Assembly (NCBI GenBank): GCA_940671915.1
Contig: CALNVZ010003426.1
Coordinates: 22,897,896-22,961,895, forward strand
Source: Paracentrotus lividus
Lineage: Eukaryota > Echinodermata > Echinoidea > Camarodonta > Echinidae
Direction: 5' to 3'
Length of the DNA: 64,000 nt
Below are positions 54,242 to 63,534 of this stretch, one piece after another (within the stretch, counting starts at the first letter, position 1; each line of letters opens with the position of its first letter). Below the pieces are notes generated by a model that searched no databases, was not told where the DNA came from, and was given only the letters and a program-made list of their open reading frames with translations. The translations under genes were made by a program, and so were the position numbers.

Positions 54242-56583
54242 GGTGGGGGGGGTAAACCCATGTGTTTTTGGTGGAATGCTGAAGGATGATTATCAGGTAA
54301 TGTCCAGTGGGTAATTGCCTGGGGTAAATATTCTGGGGGGGGGGTAATTGTCATTGGAGGAGTAGTTTCCAGGTGGTTATGCCCAGGGAATTGTCCTAGA
54401 ACCCATTTTTGCAATTCCTGCCAAATATCTGATAAATAAAAATCATAAACTGATATTATTTTTAATTTCACCGATTAGAATCAATTGTTTTCAATGTTAT
54501 TTAATGACAGAAAAGTGTGCCGACAATTTTCATTGAAAAAACAATAAAAAACAAAAACTCGAAAAACAAAAAAATACAAAAGAATTAACCCAATCGATGG
54601 CCCCCCCTCCGACATTTCCGCACCACTCCGCCGCACGAAATTTTCTGATCGCGCCGCTGCTGACTTTTTACTTTCAAGTCTCGCGCATCTTTTGAAACCA
54701 TTTGTACAAAGTCAATGCAAATTGAGTTTTCTCACCTAATCATAAAGATATGATATTTCACTTTCATTGGCTGAAACAATTTATTTTAGCATATTTATGC
54801 TTAAAATGTTCTTAAATGATTTTGCGTAAAAAAAATGAAAAACAAAAGGTCAAAAAAATAAAGAAAATACAAGAAATTCATAAAACATAAAATACATAAG
54901 AATTAATTTAACAGAAGTTTTTTCTAGTACAATTCAGGGCGCGACAAACCCGCTGCCCGCTCTCCAGGGCAAGTGAAAATAACGGGCGGGCAAGCAAAGT
55001 TCAAAGTCACTTTCCCGATGGGCAAGTGATATTGAGCGTGTTGAAGGTGCCTTTGCAGCCAGCCCCAGCGGCCAGGCAAATCGGTGCTGGGTACAGCATC
55101 ACGATTTCCCCATAACATTTCATCTAAAAAACACAATAAAAGACGTGTATAAACCGAACTAGACAAAACTTGCATAGGGCTCTCCTTCGTGTAGAAAACA
55201 TTACTTTACAATTGAAATAAATCCCTAAAACTTGTGAAATAAGCCAATTGTATTCAAAACACCCGATTCAGAGCTTCGATTATGGTGTCAGTCTAACATA
55301 CAGACTCATCAATTTAGATGAGAAAAAATAAAATTCGGATATATTCTTTCTACCTTTGTTAATGTTCATTTCAATGCTATTTTTTCTGTTGTTACATGTA
55401 GAAATAAATATATAGGCAGAAAATGATTCATAATTTTAATTAATATTTTTAATAATTTTTAAAATATTTTTTTTTTTTTTTTTTTTTTTTCAGATCCAAA
55501 TTTAGTGTGCTTTTGTCTTTTGCTCTGTGTGGACATTTATGAGAATATTGCTACTTCAAAAATCTTTAAACAAAGAAAAGAAATAAAATTGGGCAATGTG
55601 TTTCCTCTGGGCAAGCAAAAAAAATTCACTGCCCAATAGGGCAAGTGAAAATAAATTTTTGTAGCGGCTCTGCAATTGTTAGGAATGCTAATTAAGGAAT
55701 AATAATACACAAAATTAGCATTCTAGGAGCTTTATTTTTTCAATTAGAGCAAAAAGTATGATTTCATGCATAAATTTAATAGCATAATTAATCCATATTA
55801 AAAAAATTCATATTATTTTGCAAAAATTAATAGCGCAGTCTTGTAGATTACATGGCTCACTACCATCTTGCAAATTTTCGGCGCGGTCGCGTGATCGGCG
55901 GCCGAGATCTTAGGGGGGGGGGGGCCATCATAGGCCCCCCCCCCCCCCCAGTCTTGACAGCTACCAAAACACCCCAGTCTGATTAGGGTTAAAAACAATA
56001 AAATAATAAAACATTTTGATACCAAATTTTTTTTTATGTGCTTTCGATCAGAATCTCGTAAATAAATCTTTTAACAAAAAATGAGCACTTTAAGGGCTTA
56101 ATTTAATGATTTACAGCCAAATTCAAATTTCATGCATAAATTAGCATAATTAATTAAAAATGAATTTAATCTTTGAACAAACAAATATACAATTCTGTAG
56201 ATTATGTCATGGGTGACGTGTGTGTCGATTTTCATCGCTTTTCATCAACGGCCGAGATCTAAAGGAGGCCCTGTAGCCCCTTCCCTCCTCAGTCTTTCTA
56301 GCCTCCAAAATACCCCAGTCTTATTAGGGTTAAACAGTTTCATGTTTATCTCTTCTCTCCTAATTCTCCAGAAAAATGCTACAATTGCGGCCAGTCTGGT
56401 CACATAAAGAGGGACTGCGCTGATCCGCCTAAATCTGATGACTCAAGAGGAGGTGGTAAATGCTACAAATGTGACAAACCTGGGCACTTCGCTCGTGACT
56501 GTCCTGATTCTGGAGGCAGCTTCAAATGCTACAAGTGTGATGAAACTGGCCACATGGCTCGTGAATGCCCACAAAATGAGTAA
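41788..56583 (+). CDS. CNBP: CNBP-type CCHC zinc-knuckle nucleic-acid-binding protein
   Basis: Gene span; coding exons 41788-42070, 53595-53657 and 56372-56583 (185 residues, close to the length of vertebrate CNBP). Seven CX2CX4HX4C knuckles: CYKCGKEGHYARDC, CYRCGETGHISRDC, CYSCGMTGHISREC, CYRCGNNGHFARDC, CYNCGQSGHIKRDC, CYKCDKPGHFARDC, CYKCDETGHMAREC. RG-rich linkers (RGGYRGGDR, GGRGGDGR, GGGRRGGGG) lie between the first knuckles. CNBP family proteins bind G-rich single-stranded nucleic acids and act in translation and transcription. The ATG (AAAAAAATGAG) is the first in frame after the pyrimidine stretch. Both introns are phase 1, and frame and knuckle order are preserved across them. Confidence 0.95.
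42155..43327 (+). mobile_element. MITE X, copy 1, interrupted by a nested insertion
   Basis: Same family as the intact 350-bp copy at 60897-61246. Ends CACATACAGCTGCAAACC and TGCATAAGTGTAAGTG, flanked by the exact 9-bp duplication GGTGTAATT at 42146-42154 and 43328-43336. The body is split at CTGTAGG by 42397-43212. Confidence 0.8.
42397..43212. mobile_element. Nested insertion with TAGGTACYCCC ends, 816 bp
   Basis: Present in MITE X copy 1 but absent from copies at 48110 and 60897, giving a clean empty-site comparison. Ends TAGGTACCCCC and, inverted, TAGGTACTCCC. CTGTAGG is present at both junctions (42390-42396, 43213-43219). No transposase recognised; the GC-rich stretch 42910-43030 contains no convincing ORF. 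Confidence 0.7.
43373..48052. mobile_element. 4.7 kb TTAA-flanked element with about 1 kb inverted arms
   Basis: TTAA at 43373-43376 and 48049-48052. The ends AGGGGAAGTTCACCCTGGAA are mirrored and followed by matched segments (TTTTATTGGTCTTAAAAAATG, GTGACGTCAC, CCGCTGGATAATCGTGCCAA). Both arms carry ATTCAAAATGGCCGCCAT-like iterons spaced about 170-350 bp (43858, 44031, 44201, 44408; complementary at 47202, 47560, 47721). The interior 44450-46860 has decayed coding sequence on the minus strand. TTAA targets point to a piggyBac- or Kolobok-type element. It lies in CNBP intron 1. Confidence 0.8.
44587..46850 (-). pseudogene. Decayed coding region inside the TTAA element
   Basis: Minus-strand fragments with protein-like composition in shifting frames. 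From about 46750: VVAIKTVITPDLDLCDS and LSIGELNAIAKYIEDSRLEF; about 46530-46460 IRQIFTGKWFKRDVDFHMTN; about 46450-46330 ASMDDERLNKMICKKVGLHE. Near 46060-45980 GLPWTDVDTIGLDSLNTGGQ, then 45911-45675 with LLLESADLLMCPGAMPLKMH, and 44868-44587. Multiple frameshifts and stops. I do not recognise the family; a transposase relic is the simplest reading, a captured host gene is possible. Confidence 0.5.
48110..48467 (-). mobile_element. MITE X, copy 2
   Basis: Reverse-orientation copy of the 350-bp family, flanked by the 9-bp direct repeat AGTCCTGAC / AGTCCCGAC (48101-48109, 48468-48476; one mismatch). The copy has a small insertion near its 48115 end. Confidence 0.8.
49290..50960. repeat. Inverted pair around GGCCATG-GTGGGCCC
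   Basis: 49290-49352 (AGGGTCTATAC, ATGGCCATGTGTTTTATAGT, GGGCCC) is mirrored at about 50900-50960 (GGGCCCACCTCAAAACGCAT, GGCCAT, AATAGACCCT). Probably the decayed arms of another inverted element spanning the tandem units. Confidence 0.5.
49430..50110. repeat. Two diverged tandem units of about 370 bp
   Basis: The unit containing GGTATTAAGTTGAGGGGAATTAATCTG (49439) recurs near 49823, followed in both by TTAATTA-rich sequence, CC-AGTA(G)CCATT and a GGA-rich patch, then CATAAATTTCTAT. Non-coding, in CNBP intron 1. Confidence 0.6.
51173..52524. mobile_element. TIR element with GTTACGTATGGGACA iterons, 1.35 kb
   Basis: Ends GGGCAAGTCCAAGGTA and, inverted, GGGCAAGTCCAAGATA. GTTACGTATGGGACA or close variants occur near 51202, 51358, 51550, 51561 and 52161. 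The complement TGTCCCATACGTAAC occurs near 51972, 51991 and 52325. No coding sequence. In CNBP intron 1. Confidence 0.75.
52658..52730 (-). mobile_element. MITE X, truncated third copy
   Basis: TTACACTTATGCATGGTCAA and ACCTTGCAC-GGGAAGT match the right end of MITE X in reverse; the rest of the element is missing. Confidence 0.65.
52838..53311. mobile_element. Inverted-repeat MITE, about 470 bp
   Basis: The left arm from CCTCAACTTTCGTGATGACAC is mirrored in the right arm ending TGTGTCATTATGATAGTTGAGG. Inner matched segments include GCATGCTTCAGTGAGTAATG and AGGAATTCGC. Non-coding; about 280 bp upstream of CNBP exon 2. Confidence 0.7.
53595..53657 (+). CDS. CNBP: CNBP exon 2: knuckle 4
   Basis: Sixty-three bases after acceptor CCATAG encoding GTRCYRCGNNGHFARDCDAS then E, with donor GTAAGA. 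Phase 1 at both ends, so skipping it would remove exactly one knuckle and keep frame. Confidence 0.94.
54206..54240. repeat. G homopolymer, about 35 bases
   Basis: Low-complexity run. The Pro-rich reading frame across it is spurious. Confidence 0.9.
55690..56340. repeat. Diverged direct duplication upstream of CNBP exon 3
   Basis: 55745-55995 and 56100-56340 share, in order, TTTCATGCATAAATT(T), CTTGTAGATTA / CTGTAGATTATGTCATG, CGGCCGAGATCT, CCCCAGTCT-ATTAGGGTTAAA. Non-coding. Confidence 0.6.
56372..56583 (+). CDS. CNBP: CNBP exon 3: knuckles 5-7 and stop
   Basis: Acceptor TCTCCAG. Encodes KCYNCGQSGHIKRDC, KCYKCDKPGHFARDC and KCYKCDETGHMAREC, ending PQNE and TAA at 56581-56583. Confidence 0.95.
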
Positions 56584-57055
56584 ACCATCAAATCCCATTG
56601 TATCCAGCTGGCTAGCTCCAAAAACTATTCCATTTGTAATCGATTTGACAATATGGAGGGAGGGGTTGGGGAGGATAGAGAACCTCCCCAAAAAAGGGGT
56701 CATTAAAAAAACTAATTGCCAAAAAATTTTCTGAAATAGTTATACCCTCCTGAAGACAATGTCATGTTATATTAAAATCTTTATCATTTTCTTATGAATT
56801 TTATTATATATGTACATTCAGAATTGACTAAACAACGAAAAAAACTTGCTCAACAAAATTCAAAAACTGGTTGTACATTGGGGCCTTGTGTTAATCCATG
56901 TACATATAGCAATGAATCTCATTTTGCCAATTCAATGCACTTAGATTCAAGTTATATAATTTTGGATAATTTAGAAGGAAAAAAAATTGTTAAATGATTT
57001 CAAATTATATTGAAAGACTCCTGTTTTCTTGGAAAATAAATCTTTCCTTTTATTT
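56584..57055 (+). other. CNBP: CNBP 3' UTR
   Basis: AT-rich non-coding sequence following the stop. AATAAA at 57035-57040 is a good poly(A) signal. The small ORFs here have no recognisable content. Confidence 0.6.
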
Positions 57056-57806
57056 CTTCCATTGAATCTCAACATTTGTATAAGATATCTATAATGATGT
57101 GCATGTCCGGTTTCAAATGAAAAGAAATACACTGTCTTGTTTAAATTATTTTTCTGTTTATTTTAATGGTTAAAAATTGAATACAGCTCTCTAGGATTGT
57201 CACCTATAGCAATATTGCTTCTAGGTGTAAGCAGGACCAAAAAGGGGAAAAGAAAGGAGCATTGGAGTATATTAAGATGAGAATGGGGAATTTACTAGTA
57301 TGTTAAGGACCACTATATCAAAATGGGAAGACGGTGGGTAGTGTGTAAATATGGTACCCCTCCCCACTTTGTTTCCATTAGGCCTACATTGTATGGTGGT
57401 AGTTATACTAAACTTAAGATAAGGAAACGGACTTGAACTAAAAGAAGTTTGTTGCTGCAATTATTCAAATGGAGAGACTAGGAAGACTCCCCATTTGCGT
57501 TGATTTGTGTACTTATCATTTGTAATAAAAGTTTACGGCAAAGTTTAGAACCTATATGTTTGCCTTTTTTTGACAATGTACGTTGAAATCTATTTTGATG
57601 AGTTACAATTAGCCATTTGCTGTAAAAGTGGAAATGTCTGTGATGTGGTAATTTTTGTGAATTTTGCACTTTATTATAAGGGGCATGAATATCCAAACGA
57701 AAAAAAAAATTGTATGCTTTAACCATTTCCAATGTTGTCGAGTAGACAGCTGCTCTTCCTAAATTTTGATATACGTGACAAGCAAAAATGGAGCGAAAAA
57801 GGTAAT
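57056..57806. other. Intergenic AT-rich DNA
   Basis: No gene or repeat that I can support; short spurious ORFs on both strands. Confidence 0.4.
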
Positions 57807-57807
57807 G

Positions 57808-57915
57808 GTCGGTATTCTCAAAGGGTGACTAAAGTTAGTATGCCTACTAAATATGTCATCGTATTGTTTGAGATAATAGCAAGGCCTACTAGCAGTCCCC
57901 TTTGAGAATACAGGC
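57808..57915. mobile_element. About 108-bp MITE, GTATTCTCAAAG ends
   Basis: GGTATTCTCAAAGGGTGACTA on the left is mirrored by AGTCCCCTTTGAGAATAC on the right, with GCCTACTA near both inner ends. Confidence 0.7.
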
Positions 57916-58282
57916 CATTTTGAGTAACCCGAGTATTTTATTTATTCAATGTACACGTAAATAATGCATTGATGGAACAAAGACTTTATACAATGACTTA
58001 GAATTGCACCTGTGTTAGGATTAATCATAATCCCAATATGCAACGCTCAACATAAGCATGTGCCCCGTTGCCCAAATAGGGCAACCACATTTTTTTGCAA
58101 GACTAAGGGCCTACACGACATACTAATGTACATTTCTTACTTTCTCCCCCATCAAACTACATTTAGTTTATGAGTTCATTGTAGATCACATTTTATGCAA
58201 AGTTTCTGACATAAAAATCAAAACTTCAACATTATTATTATTATTTTTTTTTTTTTCAAAGGCAACCAGATTTTTCATTCGG

Positions 58283-58895
58283 TTAAAGGACTCCTCCGGG
58301 CTGGATTTTTGCATTATTAGAAAAATAAAGTAAAATCTAAAAAGCACAACACTGAAAATTTCATCAAAATCGGATCAGAAATAGCAAAGTTATGAATTTT
58401 CTTAGGTTTTGAATTTTTTTCGGAAACAATTTTTGCCATCTTCAAATTGGCAATCTCATGATGTCTCAGTCCCCCTACTTTCTTTGTATTTTATTGTATG
58501 AAATACCATTTATCAAGATTTTCTGCCCCAAGGACATAAAAACAGGGATTAATCCTTGTGGAATGTTCAAGGTCACTAGTGCTTTTACCTATTTCATTCT
58601 GAGGGATAGATTTTCTGTATACGCAATATATGAAAAAATGAGAAAAATAGGATTTCATATAATAAAATACACAAGAAGTAGGGGGACTGTGACATCATCA
58701 ATTTGCTCATTTGAATATTCAAATATTCAAATGAGACAATGCCAAGAACTGTTTTACGAAAAAAATTCAATACCTAAAAAAATGCATAACTTTGTTGTTT
58801 TTCATCCGATTTTGATGAAATTTTCTGTGTTGTGATTGTTAAATTTTACTTTACTTTACAAAACTTTTTAATTTCAGCGCGGACTCCTCCTTTAA
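58283..58895. mobile_element. TTAA-flanked MITE, 613 bp
   Basis: TTAA at 58283-58286 and 58892-58895. Ends TTAAAGGACTCCTCCGGGCTG and, inverted, TTAAAGGAGGAGTCCGCGCTG. Both arms contain AACACTGAAAATTTCATCAAAATCGGAT-like segments. Part of a related copy lies at 51000-51165. The 125-codon ORF inside it is not protein-like. Confidence 0.75.
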
Positions 58896-59772
58896 CCATT
58901 TTTGAAGAAAATCAAATATTTGGTTGCCCTGCAGGGGCAACTCCTAAGAAATGTTAGTGTTGAGTGTTGCAATATATGTGCATTTGTTCTGATCATGGCT
59001 ACTGGCGTTACCGTTGGAGTTGATCTGAACATCTTTATTTCGATCTAAACGCACACAAATTTCAACTTCTACATTTTACACAACTCGAGATTAAACATTA
59101 AAGGGATAGAGCAACTCTATGGAGGTATGCCAAAATATGAGCTGTGGGGCTTTACATGCTGTCAGTGCATTTAGTATTGTGTCATGAGAAAAGCCAAAAA
59201 AATTTATTTCATAAGCATCAAATTTTTCCCTGCTAATTTCAGCGTACCTGGGTACGCTTATCATGATTATGGTGACATTCATTTTTCAATATCTTAGCAA
59301 CTAAAAACTGACTTAGTTTAAAGCCAGTGCGAACCACCTCAAGTCCTCAACTACTCGATTCTGCCCTGATTCCTAACCCACAATACAACATCCTGAACTG
59401 TGTAGTCTTACTATACAGGCCCATTTGAATGATAATACACTTTTTCACTACTTAATGAATTCACACCGCGATAATCTTGTTGCCAAGTAGCAAAACGCAT
59501 ACTGTACTTATCCCTTCAAAATATTCCAGTGCCCCAATACCAATCGAATTGTAGGTTAATTTAAACACTGTTTTGTTGAAATTTATTTCAAAATGTATAA
59601 TTTAAGACTAGCTATTTAGAACACACAGTCAATGAGAGTGTTGCTCAGTTCACTCTTGCTTTAAGAATCTTTGGTGATTCATGTCTAGCCTAAATGATTT
59701 TTATTTATGATTACAGATTTAGCTGGATAAGATTACTACATAATAGTGTCGAGGCAGCTGTCGTGGTTCAGA
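58896..59772. other. Intergenic DNA
   Basis: Nothing recognised beyond AT-rich sequence. Confidence 0.4.
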
Positions 59773-60015
59773 GCACCTTGATATAATGGGAGTTGACTGT
59801 ACTGCCCACATAAACTGCCAGGCACATATTCTAGACCAAAGACTAAGTTTGTACAAGTTAAGTTGAGGTTTTTGCGAAGCTATTGTGCGATCCTTTTTTT
59901 CTGATGCATCAATGAAAGTCAGACAAAAGGATCACACAGTAGCTTAATCTCATACAAACTCAGTATTTGGCTCAGAATATGGGCCGTACAGTCTACTCTT
60001 GTTATAACAAGGTGC
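59773..60015. mobile_element. Hairpin MITE, 243 bp
   Basis: GCACCTTGATATAATGGGAG, TTGACTGTACTGCCCA on the left is mirrored by GCACCTTGTTATAACAAGAG, TAGACTGTACGGCCCA on the right. Inner arms also pair (GACTAAGTTTGTA with ACAAACTCAGT, GTGCGATCCTTTT with AAAAGGATCACAC). Confidence 0.75.
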
Positions 60016-60475
60016 TAAGAACCAAGCCCATTGCCTTGTACGATAAAAATCTTGTTATACAGGGTGTCCTGGATAAAGTAGAACCTGAACAGGCAATCAT
60101 ATTTCTCTGTGCAAGCAAATATTGAAATATTAAACACCCCATTTTAAAGTTCAATCTTTCTTGTTCTTATGACATCTAATACCATCAAAAGACCATGCAA
60201 TCTTGAACAAGAGGTGTTTCAAATCAAGTTGTTAAAATGTAATTGCGCAAGAGATGTGTGCAAGATTTCCAAAGAAATAACTACCTGGTCGATCAGAGAG
60301 ATGTTTTATTAAGGCTATCTTTTATGTCTTATTCTTATCTATACATATCGTCACCGTTTTCACGAAGTGTCCTAAGAGGCCAAAATTGATGAAAAATTCA
60401 AAAATGATTTTATTCGATATTTGAATGAGATAGTCGAATGTCTTTCATCTCACAAATTTTAGAGTCTAAAATTGT

Positions 60476-60663
60476 CTCGTGACGTCATACGTGACATCAC
60501 GAGACGCGTCTTGCAGGTAGAGCTCTTGCGATCTTCGTTTTTACGAACCGTCTTGCGTACTGTGCGCATGCGTATGGGCATGAGAAACGATCCCGTAGTG
60601 TCTGTACCACCACAGATGAGACGAGTTTCCTCTTAAAATGGAATATTTGGAGCAAAATGAAAG
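60476..60663 (+). promoter_or_regulatory. Promoter-like patch with CRE and NRF1 sites and a possible first exon
   Basis: CTCGTGACGTCA and TGACATCACGAG form an inverted repeat with a 4-bp loop (60476-60503), containing a perfect CRE TGACGTCA at 60480-60487. A palindromic NRF1-type TGCGCATGCG is at 60563-60572. ATG at 60638 opens MEYLEQNE before a donor-like AAG|GTAATA at 60664. No downstream exon in the window continues this frame, so it may be a short leader exon or chance. Confidence 0.4.
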
Positions 60664-60896
60664 GTAATAAAATTAAGATATTGTGTGGGTTAAATAATAT
60701 TCTCTTACAACTTATGATTATGATAATAAAATGTTTAATGGCATTTTTTGAAACGTAATAATAAATGTGCGTTATATTGCAGCCCCATATATAGTCTTCC
60801 GTGTAACTAAATGTAACTGTTAGATCTGCATAATCGAGATCCCTAATTTGTCAGAAAAGATTACGTGTACGTTAGACCATTTTGTTTTATGGAAGG

Positions 60897-61246
60897 CACA
60901 TACAGCTGCAAACCAACATTAGTTAGTACTGTAAAATGGCTGTCTGTCGCCCTCTTGGTTGATGAGGAAACTTCTCAATAATAATTAGCGAAACCAGCTT
61001 TAACTTAAACCTACCTCAAAATAAATTAAGATAATCTATAGTGTCATTGCAATATAATTCTTCCATTAGATTTTAAAAATTTTGTTTAGTAGAATTTTAA
61101 GACCCTTTTTGGATATGCCACCTTGACTTGGCTGTAGGTGCTCAAGACACTTTTCTGCATTGACTTTCCATTGGAAGAAAACTGCTGCAATAAGGTACTT
61201 CCCAGTGCAAGGTCAATTATGAATTGACCATGCATAAGTGTAAGTG
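60897..61246 (+). mobile_element. MITE X, intact copy, 350 bp
   Basis: Ends CACATACAGCTGC and, inverted, CACTTACACTTATGC, flanked by the exact 9-bp duplication TATGGAAGG (60888-60896, 61247-61255). A 9-bp duplication is typical of Mutator-like (MULE) transposases. No ORF; mobilised in trans if at all. Confidence 0.85.
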
Positions 61247-61804
61247 TATGGAAGGGTACATTTTATCAGAGTTGAGAATTGTCCTATCTAGTTAAACTCA
61301 GACTCTAGATCATCTAAAAAAAGTTTATTTCTGAGATTGATGATCTAAAAGATTCAGATCTTAGACTTTTCGACGACATATATTAAAGTCTAGACCGAGG
61401 CTGATCTGTCCTCATCGGCCGATACGGCGGGGGCCACGATGAGACAGAGCACTCGGCTAAATAAAGTCTAGATCTATTGTATTAGTTGTCCTCTGAGTGA
61501 AGTGAAAGATACTAATTTCAAAATAAATTAGATCTCAGTTAGGTTTAGGCTACTTGAGTTTGTCATTGTCTAACATAAATTTTGATAAATGAACATGCTA
61601 AAGTTCAGTTTAAATCTACCGTTAGCTGGTCCAGCATTGTTGCATAATTTGCGTGTTCAAAAACCTGACGATTAACCTTACCCACCATCCTGATTTGTAT
61701 ACGTTACGGTGTCAAGTTTAATATGAGACCAAGTAAATAGGAAAATACTAAATACTATGGTCTATTCACTACAATACTCAAATGTTTTTAAGTTGATCTA
61801 GACC

Positions 61805-62375
61805 TAAACGACCAGCCCCGTCGCGAAGCGACGGGAAGCTGACAAACCAGTAGACATATGGCGAAGTTTTGAAAATACTATACATGACACCAAATTTCGT
61901 GGTAAAATACCTTATTTGAATTCATACTCACATTATCAAATCTTTGAAGTTTTTCTCGAATTGGATGACATCTGCGAATGTTCGCATGAAGTAATCAACT
62001 AATAATGTAGAAAATACAGGAAAATTGAGTCCATTCAACGTATATCTCTCCGTGCGTGCGTTGTCTTCGCCATAACGTCTTCGCACAGTAAAATGACGTC
62101 ATAGAAAATGGCAGCGATGGCCCAACACTATGAGAAGAGACAATGCCAACGGAAAATTCAATTTGGTAAGTCAAGAAGCCTTATATACTTTCATTTTTGT
62201 CGTTGTTACGCGTGAAACATCATAGAAACCTTACAACAACATTTAAACATTAGATTGATTTAATTGACCAAGTTATAATCCTCTGATCGCTCATCATCGC
62301 TGATTATTTCGCTGTAAATGGAGGTGGTGGAAGGTATAGCCCCGTCGCCTTCGGCAACGGGCTGTGTAATAGTTA
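61805..62375. repeat. Segment bounded by ATCTAGACC and CCCGTCGC hairpins
   Basis: ATCTAGACC is directly repeated at 61796-61804 and 62376-62384. Just inside lie AGCCCCGTCGCGAAGCGACGGG (left) and AGCCCCGTCGCCTTCGGCAACGGGCT (right), each a hairpin. It may be a transposon with a 9-bp duplication. However TCTAGA-like words are common around here, so the flanks could be coincidental. Confidence 0.4.
62094..62101 (+). promoter_or_regulatory. CRE palindrome TGACGTCA
   Basis: Perfect CRE 6 bp before an ATG at 62108; AAAATGGCAGCGATGG after it resembles the YY1 start-site motif. Supports a promoter for the putative exon 62108-62165. Confidence 0.4.
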
Positions 62376-63534
62376 ATCTAGACCATACCTGACAACAATG
62401 GAAATGCGTGTAGGCTGGTTAAGTTGGTTTAGTGTGACAATTAAAATTGCAGTTACGGTACACAAACATGACAAAAGGAATTCTATCACAAATTTGATAA
62501 TTAAAAGTAGACATACAACTCGCTTGTCGTCACATTCATCGTGTACGGTGTAAAATTCTCTTTTGTTTTACATGTAGATTCTTATTGATTAATCAATTAA
62601 TAACAAATACTTGGGTACAAAGACTTTTGTTGTTGACTGTTTATATTTCAGTTCTTTGGACTGGACTGACTGAGATCTAGATCCTGATTGGTCATCAACT
62701 TAGCATTCAGCATCACATCACCATTTCAACTTTTGAGAAACTTGTGTTTCAGCTTCCTTTCCTGAATTAGACGTATCTTGCAGTGAACATTTCAAGAGAC
62801 ATATCAGCCCTGGTGAGTATTTGCGGTAATAAAGGGCTAACATTGTTCAATTTCGTATTTTTTAAATATTAACCTGAAAAGACAGGGGTCATGGGAGTAT
62901 TGTGGAGGGTGGGGAGTGGAGGCTGAACATACTGTAAAAAACACAGTCATTCTCACATATTCAAAATGTTAATTTGATATAAAAGTTTAAAAATGAAATG
63001 GAGGTGTAGGTGTAGGCAATCTTTCAATTTATTAATTTGTTTTAGTTATTGTTATTGTTGGTGTCACTCACACATCAGCAAGAAGTTTTTGAAAGTAGCT
63101 GTTAGAATTTGGCAATTTTTAAAGTTTTTTTTAAATATGATTTCTCCTTTAATAGCCATTACCTACTGGTACCTACTGGTATACGCCCAAATTATGCATT
63201 CAGCTGGAAACCACTCTTCAACCTCTGGTATTAGTCTTCAACCTTGGTATTAGTGTTGCAGATTACTTTCCTTGTAAGACGCATCTGGCCAGTAAGTATA
63301 CAGTTTGATTAAGAGACAACCATTGGTTTTGTTTTGTTTCTTAATGGAAGTGAAAAAAAAAAGATAGTGGGTGTACTTCTTGTAAGATTTAGTCATCTAC
63401 AAATACAAAAATGATATTCAACATACATAATGTTGTGTGCTCATGTGATTTTTGTGTATTACACAAAAACAATGACTTTTTTTGTTTCAGATGCTCTCTG
63501 GTTAAAATACACCCATGTTAACTCTCACTATTAA
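62108..63534 (+). CDS. Tentative small four-exon ORF
   Basis: Exons 62108-62165, 62753-62812, 63262-63291 and 63491-63534 have good donors and acceptors (GTAAGT, GTGAGT, GTAAGT; TTTCAG, TTGCAG, TTTCAG). All junctions are phase 1 and the joined frame stays open to TAA at 63532-63534, giving 63 residues. Exon peptides are MAAMAQHYEKRQCQRKIQF, SFPELDVSCSEHFKRHISP, YFPCKTHLA and ALWLKYTHVNSHY. I do not recognise it. The tiny exons could equally be untranslated or belong to a gene that continues beyond 64000. Confidence 0.25.

Noticed and set aside
58458..58835. 125-codon ORF
   Set aside because: Lies entirely inside a TTAA-flanked MITE and repeats MITE arm sequence.
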